Shown piece by piece: positions 16,295 to 25,255 of a DNA stretch of 64,000 nt (within the stretch, counting starts at the first letter, position 1; every line of letters starts with the position of its first letter). Under the pieces are notes generated by a model, which saw nothing but the letters and a program-made list of their open reading frames with translations, had not been told where the DNA came from and ran no database searches. The stretch is from Oleiagrimonas sp963821885 (GTDB lineage Bacteria; Pseudomonadota; Gammaproteobacteria; Xanthomonadales; Rhodanobacteraceae). A program made the position numbers and the translations under genes. The stretch lies in assembly GCA_963821885.1 (NCBI GenBank), contig CAWGFN010000005.1, forward strand, positions 1 to 64,000, in the 5' to 3' direction.

Positions 16295-16397
16295 GCCGCT
16301 CCCCGCGTGTTGCCCATCCCGACGATCATAGTGCAGGCCGGCAGCGACGTGGACCGCGAGCTTCACGGGGCCCGGCAACAGCCCTTAGACTGGCGCG

Positions 16398-17150
16398 ATG
16401 GACATGAAAACCGCATTCATCACGGGCGCCACCTCGGGCTTTGGCGCGGCCATCGCCGAACGACTGCTGGCGGAGGGCTGGCGCGTCGTGGCCTGCGGGC
16501 GCCGGCAAGCGCGGCTGCAGCCGCTGGTCGAGCGCCACGGCGCCGAGCGCGTGCATGCCGTCGCCTTCGACATCCGCGACGCCGCGGCCATGCAGGACGT
16601 GCTCGATGCCCTGCCCGCCGCGTTCGCCGGCATCGATCTTCTGGTCAACAATGCCGGGCTGGCGCTGGGCACCGCGACGGCGCAGGAGGCCGACCTGGAC
16701 CAGTGGCGGCAGATGATCGACACCAACGTCACCGCGCTGGTCACGCTGACCCGCAAGCTGTTGCCGACGCTGATCGAACGCCGTGGCGCGATCATCAACA
16801 TCAGCTCGATCTCCGGCAGCTACCCGTACAGGGGCGGCAACGTCTATGGCGGCACCAAGGCCTTCGTCACGCAATTCTCGCTGGGGCTGCGCACCGACCT
16901 GCACGGCACCGGCGTGCGCGTGACCTCGGTCGAACCGGGCATGGCCGAGACCGAATTCACCCTGGTGCGCACCGGCGGCGACCAGGAGGCCTCCGACCGC
17001 CTGTACACGGGCACGAATCCCATCACGGCCGATGACATTGCCGAGACGGTGTCGTGGATCGCCCACCTGCCGGCGCACCTGAACGTGAACCGCATCGAGG
17101 TGATGCCGACCAGCCAGTCCGCCGCCGGCCTGCAGGTGCACCGCGACTGA
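16398..17150 (+). CDS. short-chain dehydrogenase, YdfG-like
   Basis: NAD(P)-dependent SDR of 250 residues. It has the classical GATSGFGAA cofactor motif, NNAG, the catalytic Ser of SSISGSY, and a Y-x-x-x-K catalytic pair in YGGTKAF. The C-terminal region (NRIEVMPTSQS) resembles E. coli YdfG, an NADP-dependent 3-hydroxy acid (L-allo-threonine/serine) dehydrogenase, so that activity is the best guess. TAGACT lies exactly six bases before the ATG and there is no Shine-Dalgarno, so the mRNA may be leaderless. Confidence 0.9.
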   Translation: MDMKTAFITGATSGFGAAIAERLLAEGWRVVACGRRQARLQPLVERHGAERVHAVAFDIRDAAAMQDVLDALPAAFAGIDLLVNNAGLALGTATAQEADLDQWRQMIDTNVTALVTLTRKLLPTLIERRGAIINISSISGSYPYRGGNVYGGTKAFVTQFSLGLRTDLHGTGVRVTSVEPGMAETEFTLVRTGGDQEASDRLYTGTNPITADDIAETVSWIAHLPAHLNVNRIEVMPTSQSAAGLQVHRD

Positions 17151-17175
17151 AAAGGCGGGCATCGGAGCATGCCGC

Positions 17176-17230
17176 AGGGCGGACTCTGTCCGCCTCCACG
17201 CCGCGAGAAACGGCGGACAGAGTCCGCCCT
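17176..17230. repeat. REP-like double palindrome at a convergent gene junction
   Basis: Two 19-base arms (17176-17194 and 17212-17230) are perfect inverted repeats of each other with a 17-base loop. Each arm is itself a 7-bp hairpin (GGCGGAC-TCT-GTCCGCC). This nested structure, GC richness and intergenic position between convergent genes are typical of REP/BIME elements mobilised by RAYT transposases. It may also end transcription from both sides. Only one copy is visible in this window. Confidence 0.7.
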
Positions 17231-17236
17231 ACGCCG

Positions 17237-19129
17237 TCAGGATGATTCCTGCAGATAGGTGTAGCCGGTGAGGCCGGCTTCCAGCGATTCGCGCAGGCCT
17301 CGCGCCTCGTCGCCGGCGATCCCGGCCTCGGCGATGCGCGCGTCGTAGGCGGCGCGCAGGTCGTCCAGGGCGTAGCCGACGTAATCGAGCATCAGGTCGG
17401 CGGTGTCGCCACGGCGCACGTGGTCGAAGCGGAATCCCTCGCCCTCCCCGTCGCCGCGCACGTTGACCGCGTCGGTGTCGCCGAACAGGTTGTGGATGTC
17501 GCCCAGGGTCTCCTGGTAGGCGCCGACCAGGAAGATGCCCAGGCAGTAGGATTCGCCCTCGCGCAACGCGTGCAGCGGCAGGCTCACGTCCACGCCCTCG
17601 GCGTCGACATAGGCGTCGATGCGGCCATCGGAGTCGCAGGTCATGTCCACCAGCACGCCGCGGCGCGTCGGCGCCTCGTCCAGGCGCGCGATCGGCGTGA
17701 TCGGGAACACCTGGTCGATCGCCCACACGTCGGGCACCGACTCGAACACCGAGAAATTGCCGAAGTACTTGTCGACCAGCTTCTCGTCCAGCTCGTCCAG
17801 CGCCTGGCGATGCGCGCGTTCGCCCGGCCTCAGCCGCGGGCGCACCGCGCCGACGATGGCGTAGTACATGTCGTCCAGGCGCGCGCGGTCGTCCAGGCCC
17901 AGCTGGCCCAGCGCGTACAGGGTCTGGCCCTCGGCCAGGTGGTGCTGGGCCTCGTGGTAGAGCTCCAGCGGCGGGCGCTCGTCGAGCGCCTCGTGCACTT
18001 CGCGCAGGCGGCGCAGCACGTCCGGCTCGTCCTCGCGCGGCGGATCGACGCGACCCTCGGGCACCCGTTCGACCTCGCTGATGTTGACCACCAGCACCGC
18101 ATGGTGCGCGGTCATCGCGCGACCGGCCTCGGTGACCAGGCGCGGCTCGGGCACGCCGGCCGCGGCGCAGGCCTCGGCCAGCGGCTGCACCAGGCTGGCC
18201 GCGTACTGGTCCATCGAGTAGTTGATCGAATTGAAGCTGCGCGAGCGCGTGCCCTCGTAGTCCACGCCGAGGCCGCCACCGGCGTCCATGATCGCGATCG
18301 GCACCTCGCGCCGGCGCAGCTCGACGTAGTAGCGCACCGCCTCGCGCATGCCGGTGGCGATGTCGCGCACATTGGAGATCTGCGAGCCCATGTGGAAGTG
18401 CAGCAGGCGCAGGGTGTGCTTGAGGCCGGCGTCCTCCAGCCGCTTGACCAGGCCCAGCAGCTGGCGCGGGCTGAGGCCGAACTTGCCCTTGTCGCCGCCG
18501 GTGTTCTGCCACTTGCCGGCGCCGATCGAGGCCAGGCGCACGCGCACGCCCAGGCGCGGCTCCACGCCGAGCGCCTTCGACTCGGCGATCACGTGTTCGA
18601 GCTCGGAGGGTTTCTCCACCACGATGTGCACGTCCAGGCCCAGCTTCACGCCGATCAGCGCCAGGCGCACGTATTCGCGGTCCTTGTAGCCGTTGCACAC
18701 CACCAGGCTGCCCGGTCGCGCCAGGCCCAGCACCGCCATCAACTCGGGCTTGGAACCGGCCTCCAGGCCGAAGCCCTCGGTGCCCACGCGCGCCAGCTCG
18801 CCGGCCACGCCACGCTGCTGGTTGACCTTGATCGGGTAGACCGCGGTGTAGCCGCCGCCGTAGGCGTGGGTCTGCATGGCGCGGGCGAAGGCGGCCTTGA
18901 GGCGCGCCAGGCGGTCAGCGAGGATGTCCGGGAAACGCACCAGCAGCGGCAGGCGCAGGCCCTGGCCGCGGGCCTGCGCGACCACCTGTGGCAGCGACAG
19001 CGCCGCCGCCTGCTCGCCGCGCGGACGCACCCACAGGTCGCCGTCCGGGCCGACGTCGAAGTAGCCCGCGCTCCAGTTGGGTATCGACCAGGTGCGGCGC
19101 GCCTGCTCGGGATTCCAGTCCTGGCTCAT
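17237..19129 (-). CDS. speA: biosynthetic arginine decarboxylase
   Basis: PLP-dependent enzyme of 630 residues that makes agmatine from arginine, the entry to polyamine synthesis. It has the alanine-racemase fold type: the PLP lysine lies in YPIKVNQQ, with the glycine-rich phosphate loop MDAGGGLGVDYEGT and the C-terminal VDMTCDSDGRIDAYVD, which contains the second-subunit active-site Cys-Asp motif. I chose the ATG at 19129 (MSQDWNPEQARRTWSIPNW); the open frame upstream does not resemble the family. Divergent from speE, an arrangement common in Xanthomonadaceae. Confidence 0.95.
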   Translation of the reverse strand: MSQDWNPEQARRTWSIPNWSAGYFDVGPDGDLWVRPRGEQAAALSLPQVVAQARGQGLRLPLLVRFPDILADRLARLKAAFARAMQTHAYGGGYTAVYPIKVNQQRGVAGELARVGTEGFGLEAGSKPELMAVLGLARPGSLVVCNGYKDREYVRLALIGVKLGLDVHIVVEKPSELEHVIAESKALGVEPRLGVRVRLASIGAGKWQNTGGDKGKFGLSPRQLLGLVKRLEDAGLKHTLRLLHFHMGSQISNVRDIATGMREAVRYYVELRRREVPIAIMDAGGGLGVDYEGTRSRSFNSINYSMDQYAASLVQPLAEACAAAGVPEPRLVTEAGRAMTAHHAVLVVNISEVERVPEGRVDPPREDEPDVLRRLREVHEALDERPPLELYHEAQHHLAEGQTLYALGQLGLDDRARLDDMYYAIVGAVRPRLRPGERAHRQALDELDEKLVDKYFGNFSVFESVPDVWAIDQVFPITPIARLDEAPTRRGVLVDMTCDSDGRIDAYVDAEGVDVSLPLHALREGESYCLGIFLVGAYQETLGDIHNLFGDTDAVNVRGDGEGEGFRFDHVRRGDTADLMLDYVGYALDDLRAAYDARIAEAGIAGDEARGLRESLEAGLTGYTYLQESS

Positions 19130-19248
19130 GCTCGACGTACTCCCGTGGCCTTCACTCGAACGCGTTAGTGTAGTGCAGCATGTGCATGGCCGGACAAGCC
19201 GGTACAATGGTCGGCCCATCACGCCCCCAATGACCGCAAGGAGCCGGC

Positions 19249-20100
19249 ATGTCGCAATCGAACTGGTTCACCGAGGCCCACGAAGCTTCCGGTTCGTCGA
19301 TCGGCTTTCGCACCGAGGCGATGCTGCACAGCGAGCAGACGCCGTTCCAGCGCATCGAGATCCACCAGACCACCGACTGGGGCAAGCTGATGGTGATCGA
19401 CGGCTGCGTGATGCTGACCAGCCGCGACAACTTCCTCTATCACGAGATGATGACGCACCCGGCGCTGTTCACCCACGCGCGCGCCAAGCGCGTGGTGATC
19501 ATCGGTGGCGGCGACTGCGGCACGCTGCGCGAGGTGCTCAAGCACGAGGAAGTCGAGCACGTCACCCAGGTCGACATCGACGAGCGCGTCACCCGCCTGG
19601 CCGAGGAATACTTCCCCGAGCTGTGCGAATCCAACGGCGACCCGCGCGCGGAACTGCTGTTCGACGACGGCATCAAGTACATGGCCGAGCGCGAGCCCGA
19701 GAGCGTGGACCTGGTGATCGTCGACTCCACCGATCCGGTGGGTCCGGCCGAGGGCCTGTTCAACGCCGACTTCTATGCCAGCTGCCACAAGGCCCTGCGC
19801 CATGGCGGCCTGCTGGTGCAGCAGTCCGAATCGCCGCTGGCGCACCTGGACCTGATCAAGGCCATGCGCGGCGCGATGCGCACCGCCGGATTCAACGCGC
19901 TCAAGACCCTGCCGTTCCCGCAGCCGTGCTATCCCACCGGCTGGTGGAGCTGCACCATGGCGCGCAAGGGCGGCGACCTGTCCGGTTTCCGTGAGCGCGG
20001 CGCGGCGACCAAGGCCTTCGCCACCCGCTACTACAACGCCGACATCCATCGCGCGGCGCTGGCCCTGCCCGAGTTCTTGCGCAGCGCCTTCAACGAGTGA
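19249..20100 (+). CDS. speE: spermidine synthase
   Basis: Aminopropyltransferase of 283 residues that transfers the aminopropyl group of decarboxylated SAM to putrescine. Motifs are LMVIDGCVMLTSRDNFLYHEM, the nucleotide-binding GGGDCGTLREVLKH, VDIDERV, and the substrate-binding DSTDPVGPAEGLF. The ATG follows AAGGAGCC at good spacing. TACAAT at 19203-19208 is a likely -10 with a weak -35, placed in the 119-bp spacer shared with divergent speA. Together the two genes suggest local polyamine production, but an agmatinase-type step is not encoded here. Confidence 0.96.
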   Translation: MSQSNWFTEAHEASGSSIGFRTEAMLHSEQTPFQRIEIHQTTDWGKLMVIDGCVMLTSRDNFLYHEMMTHPALFTHARAKRVVIIGGGDCGTLREVLKHEEVEHVTQVDIDERVTRLAEEYFPELCESNGDPRAELLFDDGIKYMAEREPESVDLVIVDSTDPVGPAEGLFNADFYASCHKALRHGGLLVQQSESPLAHLDLIKAMRGAMRTAGFNALKTLPFPQPCYPTGWWSCTMARKGGDLSGFRERGAATKAFATRYYNADIHRAALALPEFLRSAFNE

Positions 20101-20118
20101 GGCGCGCCGGGCGGGCGG

Positions 20119-20316
20119 CTAGAACAGCGTCTGCTTGAGCCTGGGCAGCACCACCAGGATCAGCGTGGCCACCGGCCCCAGCAGCAGCGAGAGCAGGAAC
20201 CAGGCCAGGCCGCTGCGGTTCTTGCCCTGGGCCAGCCCCGCGTTGATCAACGCCAGCGTGCCCCAGCCGACGACGTAGGACCCGTTCTGGGAGGCGAACG
20301 TGGCGAATTGATCCAT
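20119..20316 (-). CDS. small two-helix membrane protein
   Basis: A 65-residue protein with two hydrophobic stretches (SYVVGWGTLALINAGL and LAWFLLSLLLGPVATLILVVL) joined by a QGKNRSG loop, so a helical hairpin in the inner membrane is likely. Function unknown. The ATG at 20316 starts MDQFATFASQ; the upstream part of the open frame is not convincing. It converges on speE with an 18-base gap. Confidence 0.75.
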   Translation of the reverse strand: MDQFATFASQNGSYVVGWGTLALINAGLAQGKNRSGLAWFLLSLLLGPVATLILVVLPRLKQTLF

Positions 20317-20459
20317 GAGTGCACTCCGCGATGTCGTGATGGTGGCCGCGCGCAGACGCGACGCACCGCATATCCCCACTCTAGCAACGATGGGCGGTCG
20401 CCTGCATTACCATCGGCGACTATCCTCGACGCGCGCCGCGCAGGGAGTATTCTCCAATC

Positions 20460-21515
20460 ATGTCCGACTCGCCATGGAAGACGCCCACGCGACTGCGCCG
20501 AACGCTGGGAATGATGTTGTTGCCGCTGCTGGTGCTGGCTGGCCGGCCCGCGCACGCCGACGACCCTTCTGCCCGCCTGGCAGCCGCCCGCAAGGCCTTC
20601 CAGCATGACCTGGTGACCGTGCTCGCGCTGCGCGCCGAAGCGCGTCCACTGCTCGGCGCCGCGCTGTTGGCCCGCACCGGGCAGCCATCGGTCGGACCGC
20701 TGGGATTCCACCGCCTGATCGAGCGCGCCGCCGCCGCATCCGACGCCGGCCCGGCGGTGAACTGGGTGCGCCTGAGCGATTGCGCCGCCGACGCCGGCAA
20801 CTGCCCGGCGAGCAAGGCGCTGCGCGCGCTGGAGAGGCAGGCGCCCGACAACGCCGCGGTATGGCTCATGCGCATGGGCGAGGCCGCCAGCAACGGCGAC
20901 TCGAGCGCTGCCGCCGCGGCGCTGCGCAAGGCCGCCGCCGCCAGCGGATACGACGATTACACCGGACGCAGCCTGCAGGCCCTGGCCGATGCCGTCTCCC
21001 TGCTGCCGCCGCCACCCGCCACGCTGTCCGGTCCCGGCGACCACGCCACGCGCGTGGCTGCGCTGCAGGTGATGATGGTCTTCGGCATCGCCGATGCCCA
21101 GCCCATGCCGGGGTTTCGCCTGGTGGCCAGCCAGTGCCTGCCGGAAGCGGTCAAGGACGATGCCGATCGCATCGCGACCTGCCTGAAGCTGGCCCACGTG
21201 CTGGTCTGGGGCAGCAGCCCGCTGGCGCGTTCCCTGGGCCTGCACCTGCAGTCCACGCTGTCCACCGATCCCGTCGAGCGCGAGCTGGCCGCATCGGACA
21301 TGCGCAACCTGGTCTGGGAAGTGCAGGCCTTCAGCGCGCTGCAGCAGCGTGCCCGCACCGAGCTGCCGGTCGCCCGGCGCCTGCTGGCCCTGGCCCGCCG
21401 GGGCGGCAACCAGATGGGCCTGATGCAGGCCGCGCTGCGCGATTTCGACATCCCCCTGGAAGCGCCGGTCGACGACGCCCCGGCCAACCCCGCCAGCGCC
21501 GCGACTCACCCCTGA
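20460..21515 (+). CDS. secreted hypothetical protein, alanine-rich helical
   Basis: 351 residues with a signal peptide (LRRTLGMMLLPLLVLAGRPAHA) and an almost entirely helical, Ala/Leu-rich mature part, suggestive of TPR/Sel1-like helical packing although no clear repeat period was found. Two cysteines (CAADAGNC) could form a small disulfide loop. I do not recognise the family. TATTCT stands six bases before the ATG with no properly spaced Shine-Dalgarno, so translation may be leaderless. Confidence 0.75.
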   Translation: MSDSPWKTPTRLRRTLGMMLLPLLVLAGRPAHADDPSARLAAARKAFQHDLVTVLALRAEARPLLGAALLARTGQPSVGPLGFHRLIERAAAASDAGPAVNWVRLSDCAADAGNCPASKALRALERQAPDNAAVWLMRMGEAASNGDSSAAAAALRKAAAASGYDDYTGRSLQALADAVSLLPPPPATLSGPGDHATRVAALQVMMVFGIADAQPMPGFRLVASQCLPEAVKDDADRIATCLKLAHVLVWGSSPLARSLGLHLQSTLSTDPVERELAASDMRNLVWEVQAFSALQQRARTELPVARRLLALARRGGNQMGLMQAALRDFDIPLEAPVDDAPANPASAATHP

Positions 21516-21607
21516 CTTGCGCTCCGCCCCGCGCCGTGTAGGCTTGACGCTGGTTCGGTCCGATCCGTCGGCCTGAACCATCCACTGGGCTACGGGAGCA
21601 GTCGGCG

Positions 21608-22246
21608 ATGCAGACGATACTTGTGGCAAGCAGCAAGGGCGGGTGCGGCAAGACCACGCTGGCCACCAACCTGGCCGCGGCGCGCGCGCAGAAGGGCCGC
21701 AACGTGGCCATCATCGACGCCGACCGCCAGCATTCGAGCTTCCGCTGGTGCGCGCGACGCGCCGAACACGACAACCTGCCCGGCGTGCTGGGCATGGACG
21801 GCTCGCCGAGCCACGCCTTCGAACGCCTGCCCGACGACACCGACATGGTGATCATCGACACGCCGGCCGGCATCACCGAATACCAGATCACGCCCTGGAT
21901 CGAGCACGCCGACATGGTGCTGGTGCCGGCGCTGCCCTCGCAGATCGACATGGACGCAACCATCGATTTCCTCGACATGCTCGGCACCATCCCCACGATA
22001 AAACGCGGCAAGACGCCGGTCGGCATCGTCGGCAACCGTCTCAAGCCGTGGACGCACGCCAGCCAGGAAGCAGTCGACCTGCTCAAGGGCATGCCCTTCC
22101 CCGTGGTCGGGGCCCTGCGCGACAGCCAGGCCTACGTGCTGCTGACCGGCATGGGCAAGAGCATCTTCGACTACGGCTCCGAACTGGTCCGCCGCCACCA
22201 GGACGACTGGCGCAAGCCGCTGCGATGGATCGCCCGCAACAAGTGA
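21608..22246 (+). CDS. ParA/MinD-family ATPase, orphan
   Basis: A 212-residue deviant Walker ATPase: SKGGCGKTTLATNLA at the N-terminus with the signature first Lys, IIDADRQHSS, and switch II IIDTPAGI. Such proteins position plasmids, chromosomes or large protein clusters on nucleoid or membrane. No ParB-like gene or parS-like site is adjacent, so it is probably a cargo-positioning relative and not the chromosomal ParA. GGGAG precedes the ATG. The downstream sixA starts 52 bases later on the same strand. Confidence 0.85.
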   Translation: MQTILVASSKGGCGKTTLATNLAAARAQKGRNVAIIDADRQHSSFRWCARRAEHDNLPGVLGMDGSPSHAFERLPDDTDMVIIDTPAGITEYQITPWIEHADMVLVPALPSQIDMDATIDFLDMLGTIPTIKRGKTPVGIVGNRLKPWTHASQEAVDLLKGMPFPVVGALRDSQAYVLLTGMGKSIFDYGSELVRRHQDDWRKPLRWIARNK

Positions 22247-22298
22247 CGAATCCGCTCCGATTTCCCGGTCTCCGGGCCACTCCAACCCTGGTCCATAC

Positions 22299-22772
22299 AT
22301 GCACGACATCGTTCTCCTGCGCCATGCCGCGGCGCTGTCCGCCTCTGCCGACGGCAACGACAGCGGTCGGCCGCTGAGCACCCTTGGCGAGCACGAAGCA
22401 GCCGAGGCAGGCCGCTGGCTCGCCGCCCAGGGGCTGCGCCCCGACCGCGTCCTGTGCTCGCCGGCCCGGCGCGCCGTGATGACCGTCGAGCACGTGCTCA
22501 AGGCGATGGCCGATCCCCGCGAACCGTCCCTGGAACCATCCATCTACGACGCCGTGCCCGGTACCCTGATCGAACTCCTGGATCGCCATGCCGATGCCGG
22601 CACGCTGCTGCTCGTCGGCCACAATCCGGGCCTTGAGCAGCTGGTCGGCCTGATGACCGAGGGGCTGTCCAGCGAAGCGCGGGGCATGTCACCCGCCGGC
22701 ATCGCCTGGCTGCGCGCCGAGATGCCGCTGCAGCCGGGCGCGGCACGCCTGCATGCCTTCTGGTCACCCTGA
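22299..22772 (+). CDS. sixA: phosphohistidine phosphatase SixA-like
   Basis: Histidine-phosphatase superfamily protein of 157 residues. The catalytic His is in LLRHAAAL, with a second catalytic His in LLVGHNPGLEQL and the conserved Arg in CSPARRA. SixA removes phosphate from histidine phosphotransfer proteins (ArcB HPt or NPr of the nitrogen PTS). Its stop lies inside the start region of the yceI-like gene, so the two are probably coupled. Confidence 0.88.
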   Translation: MHDIVLLRHAAALSASADGNDSGRPLSTLGEHEAAEAGRWLAAQGLRPDRVLCSPARRAVMTVEHVLKAMADPREPSLEPSIYDAVPGTLIELLDRHADAGTLLLVGHNPGLEQLVGLMTEGLSSEARGMSPAGIAWLRAEMPLQPGAARLHAFWSP

Positions 22773-23403
22773 GCAACCGGCTCGCGCACGATGCGCGCCC
22801 CAGTGGTGGCCGATGCTTCTCCTGGCCTGCACCCTGCCGGTCCTGGCGCAGGCGCCGCCCGATCGTGAGCTGGGCTTCGACGCACAGGACTCCAGCGCCG
22901 CGTTCCGTGTGCGCCTGGTCTGGCTGCAGACCGTCTCGGGACGCTTCGACGACGTCGAGGGCCGCGTGCTCATCGATCCCGAGGGTCGACGCGTGAGGGT
23001 GCAGGCCAGCATCCGCGTGAACAGCGTGCGGGTGCATCCGGCGCACTATCGTCCGCGCCTGCTGGGCAAGCATTTCTTCGACGCCGCGCGCTATCCACGG
23101 ATCCGCTTCGAGTCGAGCCCCATGTCGCTGCAGGCCCTGCGAGACGGCCGGCACCTGAAGGGCACGCTGACCCTGCACGGCATCAGCCATCCGCTGACCC
23201 TGCAGCTGTCCAACACGAACTGCCCGGGCCCCGCGCTGGCCGGCTGCACCCTGCGCCTGAAGGGCTGGCTGAATCGCACCCAGTACGGCATGCGCTCGTA
23301 TCGCGCATTCGTGTCCCCGCGCGTGCGCCTGGACCTGAGCATCCGCCTGCGTCCAGCCACGCCGCCGATACCCCCGGCTCCGCGCCCTGCCGCCAGCGGC
23401 TAG
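22753..23403 (+). CDS. YceI-family secreted lipocalin-like protein
   Basis: Periplasmic YceI-family protein, 216 residues from the ATG at 22753. A signal-like stretch (MLLLACTLPVLAQA) precedes the beta-barrel family pattern: FRVRLVWLQTVSGRFDDVEG, DAARYPRIRFES, LKGTLTLHGISHPL, YGMRSY. The family binds polyisoprenoids or amphiphiles. The start is uncertain: 22753 overlaps sixA by 20 bases and supplies basic residues ahead of the hydrophobic core, while the ATG at 22813 gives a very short signal peptide. The C-terminus is proline-rich. The TAG stop doubles as part of a putative -10 for the next gene. Confidence 0.83.
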   Translation: MPSGHPEQPARARCAPQWWPMLLLACTLPVLAQAPPDRELGFDAQDSSAAFRVRLVWLQTVSGRFDDVEGRVLIDPEGRRVRVQASIRVNSVRVHPAHYRPRLLGKHFFDAARYPRIRFESSPMSLQALRDGRHLKGTLTLHGISHPLTLQLSNTNCPGPALAGCTLRLKGWLNRTQYGMRSYRAFVSPRVRLDLSIRLRPATPPIPPAPRPAASG

Positions 23404-23413
23404 AATCGGCTTC

Positions 23414-25255
23414 ATGACGTTCCGATATCGCTGGCCACTCCTGCTGGTGCTCGTGTCGTTCCTGCAGGCCTGCGTGGTCACGCGTCTGCACGTGCGCGAA
23501 GCCACCCACATCGTCAAGCAGAGCCAGGCCGAATCCACCACGCCCGGCTGCACCCGGGACGACCATTGCGCCACGCCATCGCCGCTGATGGCCGCGGCAG
23601 ACAACGCGTTGCGCCTGTCCACGGACGGTCATCCTGTGCACGTGGTGACCTTGCTCAACAGTGGCGAGGCGGCGTTGGCCGCGCGCGTGAACCTGATTCG
23701 CGCCGCGCAGCACGACATCGACGTGCAGACCTATATCTGGGCGTCCGACGACAGCGGCAAGCTGATTCTCGACGAACTGGTCAAGGCCGCGCTGCGCGGC
23801 GTGCGCGTGCGGGTGATCGCCGACCAGCTGTTCTCCTTCTCCAGCGCCGACCAGCTGGCGAGGCTGGCGCGCATCAGTCCGAACCTGCAGCTGCGCCTGT
23901 ACAACCCCACCTTCGCCAAGGCGCACACGCCACCGCTGGAGTTCGCCGCCGGCATCATGTGCTGCTTCTTCCAGTTCAACCAGCGCATGCACAACAAGAT
24001 GCTGCTGGTGGACAACCGCATCGGCATCACCGGCGGGCGCAACATCCAGGATCGCTATTTCGGCTGGGATCCGAAATTCAACTACATCGACCGCGACGTG
24101 ATGGTCGGCGGTCCGGCGGCCCGCGACATGGCCGCCAGCTTCAAGCGTTTCTGGAACCACAAGCGGACCAAGCGCCTGACCCAGTTGCGCGACGTCAACG
24201 AGGTCCTGCGCAAGACCGGCATCAAACCCGTGCACTGGAGCGCGCCGACCTACGCCCATCCGGTGCGCGTGGCGCGCCTCAAGGCCCAGGCCGGGGATCC
24301 CGCGTGGCTGGGCGCGCACATCATCGACCACACCCTGCGGGTCAAGGCGGTGCAGTTCTTCTCCGACTACCCCGGCAAGACCGACAACCCTGACCGGGTC
24401 CGCGCGCAGGAGCTGACCGAGCACATCATGGACATGCTGACCCGGGCCCGGCAGCAGGTCGTGCTGCAGACGCCCTACCTGGTGCTCAGCCATCGCGCGC
24501 GCCGGCTGTTCCTGAAGCTGCATCGCGGCGAACACCCGCCGCAGGTCGTGGTGTCGACCAATTCACTGGCCTCCACCGACGCCTTCGCCGTGTATGCGAT
24601 GTCCTACAAGCACCGCAAGCGCTACCTGCGCGATTACGGCTTCCAGATCCACGAGCTCAAGCCGCACCCCGCCGACCCGCCGGAGATCACCCTCGCCGAC
24701 GGCGATACGGCCCCATCCTCGCTGACCACCGGCAAGCGCCGCTCGCGCAGCAGCCGTCGCAACAGCCCCGCGCCGCTGATCACGCCGGGCATGCGCATCG
24801 GCCTGCACGCCAAGTCGATCGTGGTCGACGGCGAGTTCGCCATGGTCGGCTCGCACAATTTCGATCCACGCTCGGACCACTACAACACCGAGGCCGGCAT
24901 CATCGTCTACGACCCTCGCTTCGCCGAGCAGCTGAAACGTTCGATCCTGCGCGACACGCAGCCGCAGAACGCCTGGATCATGGCGCCGCGCCAGCCCAAG
25001 GTTCCGGTGCTGACCTACATCAACCAGGCCATCGGCACGGTGTCGGAAAATCTGCCGCTGTTCGACCTGTGGCCGTTCCGCTACGCCACCGACTATGCAC
25101 TCAAGCCCGGCTGCCAGCCGTTGCCGCCGTACGACCCCAAATTCCATGAATGCTATGACCCGGTCGGTGACTTCCCCGGCGTGGCGCTGCCATTCAAGAC
25201 CGTCTACACCCGCCTGATCACCGCCTTCGGCGTCACCTTCAGCGGCATCCTCTAG
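23414..25255 (+). CDS. phospholipase D-family lipoprotein, cardiolipin synthase C-like
   Basis: 613 residues with a lipoprotein signal ending in LQAC. It has two HKD motifs of the phospholipase D superfamily: H-N-K-M-L-L-V-D at about residue 193 followed by GGRNIQDRYF, and H-A-K-S-I-V-V-D at about 465 followed by GSHNFDPRS. The two-HKD layout and the C-terminal region resemble ClsC (YmdC), which makes cardiolipin from phosphatidylethanolamine and phosphatidylglycerol; substrate specificity is inferred. No YmdB-type partner is adjacent. TAGAAT ends seven bases before the ATG. Converges on the TonB-like gene with overlapping stop codons. Confidence 0.88.
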   Translation: MTFRYRWPLLLVLVSFLQACVVTRLHVREATHIVKQSQAESTTPGCTRDDHCATPSPLMAAADNALRLSTDGHPVHVVTLLNSGEAALAARVNLIRAAQHDIDVQTYIWASDDSGKLILDELVKAALRGVRVRVIADQLFSFSSADQLARLARISPNLQLRLYNPTFAKAHTPPLEFAAGIMCCFFQFNQRMHNKMLLVDNRIGITGGRNIQDRYFGWDPKFNYIDRDVMVGGPAARDMAASFKRFWNHKRTKRLTQLRDVNEVLRKTGIKPVHWSAPTYAHPVRVARLKAQAGDPAWLGAHIIDHTLRVKAVQFFSDYPGKTDNPDRVRAQELTEHIMDMLTRARQQVVLQTPYLVLSHRARRLFLKLHRGEHPPQVVVSTNSLASTDAFAVYAMSYKHRKRYLRDYGFQIHELKPHPADPPEITLADGDTAPSSLTTGKRRSRSSRRNSPAPLITPGMRIGLHAKSIVVDGEFAMVGSHNFDPRSDHYNTEAGIIVYDPRFAEQLKRSILRDTQPQNAWIMAPRQPKVPVLTYINQAIGTVSENLPLFDLWPFRYATDYALKPGCQPLPPYDPKFHECYDPVGDFPGVALPFKTVYTRLITAFGVTFSGIL

